Origin: Actinomycetota bacterium
GTDB lineage: Bacteria > Actinomycetota > Thermoleophilia > Gaiellales > Gaiellaceae
NCBI GenBank assembly: GCA_003161615.1
Contig: PMOB01000010.1
Span: forward strand, 62,001-126,000
Length of the DNA stretch: 64,000 nucleotides
Reading direction: 5' to 3'
Shown: one piece after another, positions 8,357 to 17,115 of the stretch
How positions within the stretch are numbered: the first letter of the stretch is position 1
Layout of the letters: every line of letters starts with the position of its first letter
Notes under the pieces: model-generated
What the model saw: only the letters and a program-made list of their open reading frames with translations
Databases searched by the model: none
Told to the model about the DNA's origin: nothing
Translations under genes and position numbers: made by a program

Positions 8357-10291
8357 TCAGTCTGGTTCGGAGACTCCCGGCTCGGTAAGGCCGCCGACCT
8401 CCGCTTCGTCGTCTTCGTCGTCCGCGGCATCGACCATGTCGGGATGCGGTGGAGCGTTCCCGTCCGGGACAAGGCGCTCGTAAAAGTCGCGATACCTGCC
8501 CCGGGCGCGCTGAAGGAGCTCAACGTACGAGAGCAGGTGATACCCGCTCATTGCGAGCGTGTCGCGGTCATAGGCCTTTCCGAACTTGGTCGCGAGGATC
8601 CAGACCTCGATGTCGTTCATCGAGAACTGCGGAAGCGATCCGAGGAAGACCTCCTTGTAACCCATGATCTGCGCCAGTTGTTCGTAGCTGATCTCGACTC
8701 CAGGTCGCTTGAATTCGATAACCACGAGTCGCTTCGCCTGACCGTCGTCGCCGCCGATCTTGTGGTCGTCGAGACAAACGAGATCGGCACGTTGCTTCTT
8801 GGCCCATTCGAAGTTGTCGGCGAGCGCATCACCGAGCTGTGTCGCGAACGCCTTGTTGTCGTACCAGTATTGGAGGCTGTCCCGAATTAGCCACACGTTG
8901 GTGGCGATGATGGTGTGGATCTCCGCTTCGAGGGCACCCGTCTCGACTTTTTCTTCAAGGGACGCTATGACAGCCAGCTGGAGCCAGAGGCTGTTCGCGA
9001 TGTCGAAGATCCGCTGCGACCCGAATTGGGCGAGCAGGGCAGCCACTCGCTCCACATCCGCATCGGAGTCACTCTTGATCGACTCGACGAGCGAGCGAAG
9101 GGCGCTCGACTCGTAGTACATGATCACGAGATCGATGATCTGGTCGATCGTCTCGTGCTTCTCATTTCGCACGAGGATCTCGACGAACTTGTCAATTGCC
9201 TCATCGAGCTTCGCGTAGACCTCCGGAGGGAGGCGCTGCATACGCTCTTCGAGCCCAGGGTTGCGGCGGTACGCCGCTTCCTTGCGGGTCTCCTGGCGTT
9301 TCTTGCTGATCCCGTCTGCGACGTTACTCAGCAGGTGGAGCGCGAATGCGTTGAGTGCTAAGACTTTCGGCGATTCGGGGTTGAGTGCTGTTCGGCTCGT
9401 GTTGATCGCAAAGGCGTCCTCCGGCATCCGATTTTCGAGGGGATCGATGAAGTCGGGCCAGAGCTCTCCGACGATCCGAGTTACCGCGAAGTAACCGTGC
9501 GTCTGCTGGTTGAGCCCGAACAGCGACCTCGGCTGAACGATCCGATCTCGAACACGCACTGCGAGCCCAGGTGCGACAGACTTCGAACGCTTGTTGACGA
9601 TCTTGTAGAAGCCGCTGACGTGGCCGTACCCGGGGATGTCTCCATCGATCGGGAACCGCTCCCCGGAGATGTCCTCCGCCGTCGCCTTCTTTCGATTGAC
9701 ATAGATATCGAAGCCCGGAACAGACGGCAACTCTGTTGCGAGATGCTCGCGCAGCGCGTTGACATCGATTGGCGGCATCCCGGGCAGCAGTCCCGCCAGC
9801 TGAACTTCCGTCCCATTGTTGGCCGTTCGAACGCGCGTTACCTTTGCATCGAGATCAACGTCCTGCAGACTGCTGCGAGAATCGAGTTCGTGACGGTCAA
9901 TTGTCAGGGTCGTCCGCTGCCCCTCGCGCGTCGTGACGAGCTTCATTGTCCCGGCAATGCCGAGCCCGGCGAGCTTTCCGATGCCCTTAGTGCCGATGAC
10001 CGCTCTTCCGAGGGGTGATGTCTCACCAAGATTGGTATCGGCCCTTCGGTCGCGTCCGATCCGAAGGTAATAGTCGCGAACCTGATCAGCTGACATACCG
10101 ACGCCGTCGTCCCGGACAACGATGTTTGTCTTGCTGACGGTCACGTTGACGCGTGTCGCGTCGGCGTCATAAGAGTTTGCGACGAGCTCCGCCAGCGCCT
10201 TCTCGACGGTGTTGTACATCCCAACACCGAAGTGATCGAGGAGCCGCGGCTCGACTACAAAGCGAAGATCGTCAGGAGTGTTGTCCGCCAC
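8357..10291 (-). CDS. GHKL ATPase (MutL/MORC-like) with C-terminal PD-(D/E)XK-like domain
   Basis: A 644-residue protein. The ATPase motifs are E35LVANSYDADA (N box), DDGVGM at 61-66 and GTKGIGK at 100-106, the Bergerat fold shared by MutL, Hsp90, gyrase B and MORC. The central part is helical. Near the C-terminus RADLVCLDD (Asp about 503) and VVIEFKRPG (E526, K528) have the spacing of a PD-(D/E)XK nuclease core; the tail is acidic. MutL/MORC-like ATPases linked to Dcm, Vsr and HNH genes have been described as unusual restriction systems (Iyer, Abhiman and Aravind). Here it is the first gene of that operon. ATP-driven DNA clamping with built-in cleavage is the likely role, inferred from the fold. 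Confidence 0.85.
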   Translation of the reverse strand: MADNTPDDLRFVVEPRLLDHFGVGMYNTVEKALAELVANSYDADATRVNVTVSKTNIVVRDDGVGMSADQVRDYYLRIGRDRRADTNLGETSPLGRAVIGTKGIGKLAGLGIAGTMKLVTTREGQRTTLTIDRHELDSRSSLQDVDLDAKVTRVRTANNGTEVQLAGLLPGMPPIDVNALREHLATELPSVPGFDIYVNRKKATAEDISGERFPIDGDIPGYGHVSGFYKIVNKRSKSVAPGLAVRVRDRIVQPRSLFGLNQQTHGYFAVTRIVGELWPDFIDPLENRMPEDAFAINTSRTALNPESPKVLALNAFALHLLSNVADGISKKRQETRKEAAYRRNPGLEERMQRLPPEVYAKLDEAIDKFVEILVRNEKHETIDQIIDLVIMYYESSALRSLVESIKSDSDADVERVAALLAQFGSQRIFDIANSLWLQLAVIASLEEKVETGALEAEIHTIIATNVWLIRDSLQYWYDNKAFATQLGDALADNFEWAKKQRADLVCLDDHKIGGDDGQAKRLVVIEFKRPGVEISYEQLAQIMGYKEVFLGSLPQFSMNDIEVWILATKFGKAYDRDTLAMSGYHLLSYVELLQRARGRYRDFYERLVPDGNAPPHPDMVDAADDEDDEAEVGGLTEPGVSEPD

Positions 10292-10792
10292 CGAACGATC
10301 TTAAGTCCAGATGCAGCGACGATCGAGACGTGGGCCCTCGGGACCGATTGATTGGGCGAAGGCGGTCTGGCCTCTGTCCGGCGATTCAGGCGCGAGATCG
10401 AGACCTCGTTGTGGATCGCCTCCCACGACAGGCCCGCATCGAGGAGGAAGCGGATGAAGGCGCCGACGCAGTCGCGCTCCGACAGGAGCGCCGGCGTTCG
10501 CTGACCGACGACGCTGCCGAGGTTCACGCGGGTCGGGAACGCCGGCAACGCAGCGAACCATCCCCAACGTTCGCGCAGGCCTGCTCGATTATGCGCTCGA
10601 ACCGATCCAGAAGTGGCCGCCTGCACGGCGCGAATCTACGCGGCGAGCACCAGAAGCGTGGCCGTGACCACGGGTCGTGACCTCGTAGGGCTCACCTGGC
10701 GCCCCGTACTACTAGAACCCGTTGCCCGAGGAGACGGCGTCGCAGGACGGTTACGGGCGACTAGGTTCCCGGGCGAGCCGTAGGCTCACCTA
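10292..10792. other. Intergenic stretch, no convincing gene
   Basis: About 500 bases upstream of the divergently placed GHKL and small nuclease-like genes. A minus-strand open frame at 10255-10626 (123 codons) has a possible helical segment (ERDCVGAFIRFLLDAGLSWE) but no family I know and an odd amino-acid mix elsewhere. It could be a decayed gene. The promoters of the restriction operon and of the 10793 gene should lie here. Confidence 0.4.
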
Positions 10793-11257
10793 ATGACCGA
10801 GGAGGTCGAGCCCGCCGAGCGCCTTGAGTCGCCGCCCGGCGACAGCCGCGAGCAGCAGGAGGCGGAGAGGGAGATGGTCGCCGCGCTCGCCTCGCAGCTT
10901 GGGGTTGCGCTTGCTCCGCGGCGAGTCGAGTTCGGTAGCGATGTGCGCGTCGAGCTCGACGCAGCTTCGGATGATCTTTCGGTGCTTGTCGAGGCTTGGG
11001 CACACCAAGGGCCTGTGAAGGGGGCTCAACGGTACAAGGTGCTGACCGACGCCTTCAAACTTGCCTTTGTCGGACGCGAGCTTGGCGGGACGAGACGGCT
11101 GATCCTGCTACTGAGCGACGATCAGGCTGCCCAGAAGTTCGCTGGTGGGTGGGCGGCCGCTGCACTTCGGCAGTCAGGCGTCGAGATTGTCGTCGTCGAT
11201 CTCGACCAAGAGACGCGACAGCGGGTTCGGGCTGCGCAAGCCCGTCAATACCGGTAG
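10793..11257 (+). CDS. Small conserved protein, nuclease-like core, function unknown
   Basis: 154 residues, ATG start preceded by a weak purine stretch. The first 35 residues are acidic and probably disordered. The core contains VEFGSDVRVELDA, then VLVEAWAHQGPVKGAQRYKVLTDAFKL, then RRLILLLSDDQAAQKF. The EAWAHxGxxK-type pattern with an upstream acidic strand recalls small PD-(D/E)XK-like proteins of unknown role found near restriction genes, but the match is by eye only. It is convergent with the Mrr pseudogene, whose 3' end overlaps it by about 85 bases. The island context suggests a defence or plasmid-maintenance role; I do not name one. Confidence 0.6.
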   Translation: MTEEVEPAERLESPPGDSREQQEAEREMVAALASQLGVALAPRRVEFGSDVRVELDAASDDLSVLVEAWAHQGPVKGAQRYKVLTDAFKLAFVGRELGGTRRLILLLSDDQAAQKFAGGWAAAALRQSGVEIVVVDLDQETRQRVRAAQARQYR

Positions 11258-11816
11258 TTCACGACCGACTGCGGGGCCGGAGAGAGGCCGTCGTCGGCAT
11301 TGGCGAGGAGCCGCCCGGACAAGTTCGTCGCGGTTCCAAAGTCGGACGCCGTTCGCCTTGGCTAGGCGCCTTGCCTGTTCCGTGAAGTAGCGGTTCGTGA
11401 CGACCATCGCGTGCTCGCAGCGATAGATCGGCTTTGCCGCGACCGCCTCCTGAATGGCCTTGACGCCGACATTCTTCGTCCAGCGCTTCGCCTGCACAAC
11501 GGTGCGCACGCCGTCCTTCTCCAGAACGAGATCGGCTCCATAGTCGCCGTGGGCGCGCGTCTTTTTCGACTCGATAGCCGCGGCTGGCGAAGAGGTGGTC
11601 AAGGCGCCGCTCGAAGGTGATCCCGTCCATCCTGTCGATCTCGCTGATCCCTGACCGCGCTAGCCGCCGCTCACGGAGGAGCCAAACGACTCCACGGGCG
11701 ACGAGGAGCGCCGCGACGATCAGGATCAGCCACCAGAAGTGGCTCACGAGGTTACCGAGGGCATGCGTTAGGACGGGGGCGACCTGGGGTGGCTTCGGCT
11801 GGGCCGCGGCGATCAC
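11174..11816 (-). pseudogene. Membrane-anchored Mrr-type restriction endonuclease, frameshifted
   Basis: The N-terminal part (from 11816) has a transmembrane helix around LVSHFWWLILIVAALLV and then DRMDGITFERRLDHLFASRGYRVE, the start of an Mrr-type nuclease domain. The coding frame then shifts at a run of five A (about 11562-11566). The remaining domain, with GDYGADL and VQAKRW (the catalytic D and QxK), ending LWNRDELV, continues in the next frame. Removing one A restores a normal protein. Mrr proteins cut methylated DNA. Whether this is a real mutation, a sequencing error or slippage cannot be told. It is convergent with the gene at 10793. Confidence 0.82.
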
Positions 11817-12091
11817 GACAGTGCTATCGGCAAATCAGCCGCGGAAATGGAGCACAACCCGACCACGCGCGGGGGCTCGCCAGCCTTCGCGCCGACTAGC
11901 GGACAGCTTCTCCATCGCCTACTCCGTCGACTGTGCCCCGTGCTCGTGCCCCGGCGTGACTGACGGGAGTCCTTCGGAAGCCTCTTCTCTCCGTCCAACC
12001 GGCGGCCGGGCCGCACCGGCGGCTCGTGACGCGACGGAAGCCACGGGAAAGCCTCGGAGATATATCCGGGGCGGGGGTGGAGCTAAAGGAG
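11817..12091. other. Intergenic stretch without a visible gene
   Basis: About 275 bases between the 5' end of the Mrr-like gene and the 3' end of the tRNA-Thr. The open frames here have implausible composition. I see no repeat or strong promoter beyond what the flanking genes need. Confidence 0.4.
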
Positions 12092-12163
12092 AGCCCGAGG
12101 AGGGGATTGAACCCTCGACCCCGTGCTTACCATGCACGTGCTCTACCACTGAGCTACTCGGGC
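12092..12163 (-). tRNA. tRNA-Thr (anticodon GGU)
   Basis: On the minus strand the sequence folds as a 72-nt cloverleaf. The acceptor is gcccgag/ctcgggc, the D arm gctc-agtggta-gagc, the anticodon stem cgtgc/gcacg with loop atggtaa (anticodon GGT), and the T arm gaggg-ttcaatc-ccctc. All stems pair. It lies inside the island next to an integrase remnant, so it may be carried cargo, a second insertion target, or a piece of chromosome enclosed by nested insertions. Confidence 0.93.
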
Positions 12164-12298
12164 CGGACGTGCCCATGCTATCGCCGATCCGGAGGCGCCC
12201 ATGGGACGCAGCGAGCGCGTCGTGTACATCCGCAGCGAACGCCCCCACGACGGAGCGATCCGGTTCGTACCCGGTCTGGGATCTCAACCGCAGAGATC

Positions 12299-12487
12299 CG
12301 AGACCGGGCACGGGCTCTCACGCTGCGGGTCTATACGGAGAAGTGGCTGGACACGCGGATCGCCTACCGCGATCGCACCTACGAGAGCTACGCGGCCCGT
12401 CTCGACCGGCACATCCTGCCGCGGCTCGGCGATCGACCGATCAGCGAGATCAGCGTAGGTGTGTCGCAGGTCGTCGATCACGGGCGA
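12299..12487 (+). pseudogene. Tyrosine recombinase remnant (N-terminal core-binding domain only)
   Basis: The frame encodes YTEKWLDTRIAYRDRTYESY followed by ARLDRHILPRLGDRPISEIS. This is the typical SAM-like core-binding domain of phage-type integrases (compare TYLGHWLSHIRGRVRLSTYE in the complete integrase at 38585). There is no catalytic domain downstream; the frame degenerates within 30 codons and the KAP gene begins at 12626. It lies 140 bp from the tRNA-Thr gene, which suggests a decayed second integration module. Confidence 0.72.
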
Positions 12488-12625
12488 CCGAAACGGCGGC
12501 TGCGTGTACGGGGCCGTCATCGCCAGCTATCCGTTGAAGGCGCAGCGATGCTCTCGCGCGCGTGATCTGAAGTTAGTTAAGTGACCAGGTATCTTTTGTC
12601 ACCACCGACAGCGTGAGGAGGAAGC

Positions 12626-15600
12626 GTGGCCCGCCGCGCACTCGCGGTCGCGCGAGGAGCCATCGCAAGGATCTACAACTCATCAGCAGCCCTCCTGGGT
12701 CGCCGACGGGCCGTTCCGAACGGGGCCGGCGAATACGCTCTTCTCACCGGTGCCGCTGTCGAGAGCTCTGCGCTCGATCAGCTCGATCACGCTGCGATTG
12801 CCTGTGGCCTCGCGGCCGCGATCCGCGACACGCCCGCTGAATCCTCGCTCGGCATCGCCCTGTACGGCCCGTGGGGTCAAGGCAAGAGCACAATCGGAGC
12901 TCTCCTACGGGAGCAGCTTGAGGAGGAGTGCTCCTCGGGCCGCTATGCCTTCATCCGCATCGACGCGTGGAAGTACGCGCACGAGCGGGAACGCCAGCCG
13001 CTTCGCCGCCATTTCCTCATCGCCGCCTATGAGGCGGCGGGGCTGAAGCGCAAGGCAGCTGCGCTTAAGCGCTTGTTCAATGCCGAGCTCACCGGGGCGA
13101 TCTCTCGATCGCGGACGCCGCTCGGGCAAGGCCGTCTGCGCGGCAGCTGGGAGGTCGCGCTTGCCCTTCTCATAGTCGCCGCCTTTGCGCGTTTCGGCTA
13201 CGTCGGTCATCGCCACGCCGTCAAACACTGGGCGCACATACTCGGCGCAGCTGGCGTCCTTGGCGCAGTTGTCACCGTCGTCTCTTCGTTGATCTGGGAC
13301 AGAGCTCGTATCGCCGCCCGGATCAATCCTTTCGGCTCGGTCGAGGAGTACGACGATCAACTCACGCGCCTGATCGAGAAGGATGCGCGCGACCGCGACC
13401 ACCGCCCGATCGAACGGCTCATCTTCTTCATCGACGACCTCGACCGCTGCCGAGACGAGCTCATCGTCGAGGCGATCGACACACTTCAGGCCTTTTTCGG
13501 TCGATCGCGCTGCGTCTACATCGTCGCCGCCGACCGCGAGCAGCTACGGCGAGCGGTACGCGAGCAGGCCGTTCCGCCGGCGTTGGGATCGGCAACGCGG
13601 GGCGCGACGGTCGCAGATGAATCGTTCCTGGAGAAGATCTTCCAAGTTGCGGTTGAAGTGCCGCCGCCGCTCGCCGGCACGATGAGCGTGTACGCGCATG
13701 CACTCACAACGAGCACCCACTCTGACGCCGATCCTTCGGTGTGGTCGGAGATGGAGCCGGATGAACGCGAGGGGATTGTTGACTTGCTCGTACATCCACA
13801 GGTCGCCTCGCCACGACAAGTACGCGTGGTCCTGAACGAATTCACCATGGCGCTGAACATCGCCCATCACCGAGAGGCGGCGGCGCGAGTACACCTCGGG
13901 CATCGCCCGCTCACGGTGAACAAGCGCTTCTTGGCGAAGCTGACCGTCTTGAGAGTGCACTTTCCATGGTTCTACGAGCTCCTACCCTCTCGGCCAGAGC
14001 TTCTTGTCCGAGCTGAGGACCGCGTCGAGATGTTGCAACTGAGGTCGGCTGTCGCGCCTGACGATGTGATCGCCTGGGGCGAGATCGACAAGGCGGCCGT
14101 GCTTGCTGCAGGTGAGCAGCTGGCCTACCTCAGCGCAGATGAATCGAGCGAAGAGAAAGGTGAATTCGCACCAAGGCGCCAGGCCTTCATTGACCAACTG
14201 CTGCGCGATCTCGAGGGGTACCTGTCCTATGCGAGCGACGTGGTAGCGCGCGACGTCTTGCAGGTCGAGGAGTTCATCTTCCTACGCGGGCGCAAGGAAT
14301 TCGAAGAGCTGCCGGGCGAAGATGGAGCTGCCTACCGACTGGCCATCCTGCAAGGCAACGTCGACCGCATCGATGAGCTCGCGAAAGCGGAACCAGCGCT
14401 GCTGCCGAATGCACTGCGAGCTGCGCGCGCGCAACTCCGCCAGGCCCGAGGCGCCGGTAGCGACAGAGTCCGTAGGGCGCTCCTCGGTCTGCTCGCATGT
14501 GCGCCTGCGGATGTCGTCGCAGTCGAAGCAGCCGATGCCGCGCGGGCGCTCTACCCCGATGACTTCACCGAGGAGGCGATGGAGCGTGACAGCGTTGCTG
14601 GCGTCCGACGCCTCATCCCAGTCATGGACCCGCGCACGCTGAAAGCGTTCGTCTCGGTATTCTCGCCGGACAACAGCGATGACCTCTTCGCCGTCGCGCA
14701 AAGGTCGCTCGTCGTCAACGAGCCGCAGGCGTGGCGACGCGCGCTCAATGCAGTGGCGGGCAACGTGGAGCTTCTCGACAGATTGGCCTCCGAGCTCCCG
14801 ACGAGACTCAGCGGCGAGGAGGCCAAGCCTTTGTTGCCGCCGTCACTGGCCGGGCTTCGTCCGGTGATCGAGTCGCCTGACGAGTTCCTCGATGAGAAGG
14901 TCTCCATCGGCGCTCTCGACCTCGCTCAAGATCAGCTAACGGTACTCCGGCCGAGCGGCGAAACGCTCCCCGTTGTAGTGCCGGATGAGCTTGTGGGAGC
15001 TGCGGCAGACCATACCTCCGGCGGCGCGATCGACCTAGTCGCGGCCCGGAGGGCGGACGGCACCTGGCAGGCCGTGAGCCTCACCGATATCAACGGAGAG
15101 CGGCTCACGGTGAGCAATCCCCCGACTCTGATCTCGCGGGAAGCGCGCGAGGCTGCGTTTGCATTCATCGGCGGACTGGCCGACCGAGGCGCCAGTACGC
15201 CATCGGCGCTGAGCTCGCTACTCGATTGGGACTACACCACTGCACTCGACCGCGTGGCGGCCTTCGACCTTCTCACCGCAGGGATTTCGCGGCATCCCGA
15301 TGCTCCAATCGAATTCGCGCAGACGTGCATCAGTCGCGCACAGATAGCGCGCGCGATGGTGGCGGGCACGGAGTCGAGCGATCTCGACCAGGAAATGATC
15401 GAAGCGCTTGCAAACGCGACAATACGATTGCTGGCTGCGCTGACCTCGCTTCCGGCGAACCTGGTACGTCAAGTCGCCGAAGGCATCGTCGGGGTCGCCA
15501 CCGGTCTCGTACTCCACGCCTCTCCGCAAGCGCGGGACGAGCTGGCTGCAGGCCTCCACTCGGCGCGGACGTCGATCCGTCGCCGCGCCGTCTTCAATCT

Positions 15601-16594
15601 CATTTCCGGCCTGCTCCCCGATGGCCGTCGCGAGCGCGTGGCCCTCATCAACGCGATCATTGAGCCAGTCGACCCCGTAGAAGCGTTGAAGCTCTATGTC
15701 GCAGACATGCGCAAGATTGACGTCGAGCGGCGCGAGACCGAGGATAATGCCGAAAGAAACGCCCTCGGTACTGAGCTCGAGGCGTATCTTCCCCGGATCG
15801 CGCCGCTCGCCCACAGCACGAGGGCCGCGCCCGTTCTCTCGCAACTCCCACTTGTACCGCGCAGACGCTACGCCGGACTGGTCATGCAACTCATCGAGAC
15901 GGAGGGCGCGTCCCTGCAGACGACTCAAGCGTTTCTAACAGCGGCTGCATCGCACGATTCGCAATCACTCGAAGCGACCGCACGGTTCCTCATCCGAACG
16001 AAGCGAACATCTGATGAAGATGTTGACGCTGTCCTCGCCGGCCACGGCACAGCAACGGCGCGAGGCGAGGACGTCGCCTCGCCAGTGCTCGACTATCAGC
16101 AGCTCGTGCAACGGCGTGTCCCCCGCCTGGAGCAGGACGCGCGCATCGCTGAGCTCGTCAACTGGAAGACGGCAGAGCAAGTTGGGGGCGACCAGTTGGT
16201 GCGCCGCTTGCTCGAGTCGGCGGCGAAGCTGATCCGAACCGACAAAGATCGCGCTCGTGTGCGCATGCGGCTCGCCGAGTCGTGGGGAGCTGCAACCACG
16301 ACGCGCAGACGCGAGGCTGCCGCCGGCTACGCCAAAATCCTCGACCGCACGAAGACGCAAGATCAGATTGTCGAGGTTCTCGACTCGCTACATCGCTTCT
16401 TCAGAGAGAAGGAGGCCGACGAGAAAGTCAAGCTGCGCAAGGCTGTCGGTGCTGCACTTCCGCGTATCCATGGTCGTGGACCGCTCGACGATGAGACCCG
16501 CAATCGTTATTACGACCTGCTCTCTGATCTTGATCTCCTAGGGACAGCCAGTCGGCCCCTGTCTGCGTCCGCTCGCCACCTTCTCGGACTCTAG
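12626..16594 (+). CDS. Large KAP-family P-loop NTPase
   Basis: 1322 residues from a GTG with the strong ribosome site gaggagga just upstream. The Walker A motif is GPWGQGKS (81-88). A hydrophobic insertion with two probable membrane helices follows (about residues 172-190 and 205-230), then Walker B LIFFIDDLDRC (about 265-275) and an arginine-containing sensor segment. This layout, with membrane helices between Walker A and B, is the hallmark of KAP NTPases, which are peripheral or integral inner-membrane ATPases. The 900-residue C-terminal region is helical and unrecognised. Bacterial KAP proteins are frequent in plasmids and defence islands; a phage-defence role here is inferred from position. 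It is not obviously in an operon. Confidence 0.87.
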   Translation: MARRALAVARGAIARIYNSSAALLGRRRAVPNGAGEYALLTGAAVESSALDQLDHAAIACGLAAAIRDTPAESSLGIALYGPWGQGKSTIGALLREQLEEECSSGRYAFIRIDAWKYAHERERQPLRRHFLIAAYEAAGLKRKAAALKRLFNAELTGAISRSRTPLGQGRLRGSWEVALALLIVAAFARFGYVGHRHAVKHWAHILGAAGVLGAVVTVVSSLIWDRARIAARINPFGSVEEYDDQLTRLIEKDARDRDHRPIERLIFFIDDLDRCRDELIVEAIDTLQAFFGRSRCVYIVAADREQLRRAVREQAVPPALGSATRGATVADESFLEKIFQVAVEVPPPLAGTMSVYAHALTTSTHSDADPSVWSEMEPDEREGIVDLLVHPQVASPRQVRVVLNEFTMALNIAHHREAAARVHLGHRPLTVNKRFLAKLTVLRVHFPWFYELLPSRPELLVRAEDRVEMLQLRSAVAPDDVIAWGEIDKAAVLAAGEQLAYLSADESSEEKGEFAPRRQAFIDQLLRDLEGYLSYASDVVARDVLQVEEFIFLRGRKEFEELPGEDGAAYRLAILQGNVDRIDELAKAEPALLPNALRAARAQLRQARGAGSDRVRRALLGLLACAPADVVAVEAADAARALYPDDFTEEAMERDSVAGVRRLIPVMDPRTLKAFVSVFSPDNSDDLFAVAQRSLVVNEPQAWRRALNAVAGNVELLDRLASELPTRLSGEEAKPLLPPSLAGLRPVIESPDEFLDEKVSIGALDLAQDQLTVLRPSGETLPVVVPDELVGAAADHTSGGAIDLVAARRADGTWQAVSLTDINGERLTVSNPPTLISREAREAAFAFIGGLADRGASTPSALSSLLDWDYTTALDRVAAFDLLTAGISRHPDAPIEFAQTCISRAQIARAMVAGTESSDLDQEMIEALANATIRLLAALTSLPANLVRQVAEGIVGVATGLVLHASPQARDELAAGLHSARTSIRRRAVFNLISGLLPDGRRERVALINAIIEPVDPVEALKLYVADMRKIDVERRETEDNAERNALGTELEAYLPRIAPLAHSTRAAPVLSQLPLVPRRRYAGLVMQLIETEGASLQTTQAFLTAAASHDSQSLEATARFLIRTKRTSDEDVDAVLAGHGTATARGEDVASPVLDYQQLVQRRVPRLEQDARIAELVNWKTAEQVGGDQLVRRLLESAAKLIRTDKDRARVRMRLAESWGAATTTRRREAAAGYAKILDRTKTQDQIVEVLDSLHRFFREKEADEKVKLRKAVGAALPRIHGRGPLDDETRNRYYDLLSDLDLLGTASRPLSASARHLLGL

Positions 16595-16803
16595 GGGTCG
16601 ACCGAGAAGGCCGGGAGTGGAAAGCTCAGCGAGGCCGAAAATCCGGCTCGCGTTTCGATCTTCTACGAGCCTTCTCTTGATCGGTCTCCGGCGACCACGC
16701 GCGTAGCCTGACGGTCTGGACGTTGTAGCTGTCCTTCACAAGCCAATAGAGACGGTCCAAAGACGAACGTCGCGGAGTTGACACCCATTGTAGACTTACG
16801 ACC

Positions 16804-17115
16804 ATGCCTAGAATTACACGCGAGACCGAGAAGGTGCTCGCCGCTCTCTTCGCCGACCTCGCGACCTGGCGTTACGGGCTTCAAGTCGCGAACGAGACGG
16901 GGCTGCGGAGCGGCACGCTCTATCCCATCCTCGCGCGGCTAGAAGATGCTGGCTGGGTCGAGAGCCAGTGGGAGAAGATCGACGAGTCTGCAGCGGGTCG
17001 TCGCGCCCGGAGGTACTACCGGCTTACCGCCGAGGGTGAGCAAGTCGCGCGCGCCACCCTGAACGAAACTCAGGCGCAGCTTGCTCCGCTCCGGCTCGGG
17101 TTGAGCAGCGCATGA
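16804..17115 (+). CDS. PadR-family transcriptional regulator
   Basis: A 103-residue winged-helix protein containing ETEKVLAALFAD, ANETGLRSGTLYPILARLEDAGWV and RRYYRLTAEGEQVA, the standard PadR signature in which recognition helix and wing precede a short dimerisation helix. PadR proteins repress nearby genes and respond to small molecules or membrane stress. The stop overlaps the start of the following membrane-protein gene by four bases (ATGA), so the two are translationally coupled. PadR plus a small membrane protein is a common actinobacterial pair. The target is probably its own operon. Confidence 0.93.
   Translation: MPRITRETEKVLAALFADLATWRYGLQVANETGLRSGTLYPILARLEDAGWVESQWEKIDESAAGRRARRYYRLTAEGEQVARATLNETQAQLAPLRLGLSSA

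Noticed and set aside
10255-10626. Minus-strand 123-codon open frame upstream of the GHKL gene
   Set aside because: No recognisable domain and it overlaps the GHKL start; at most a decayed gene.
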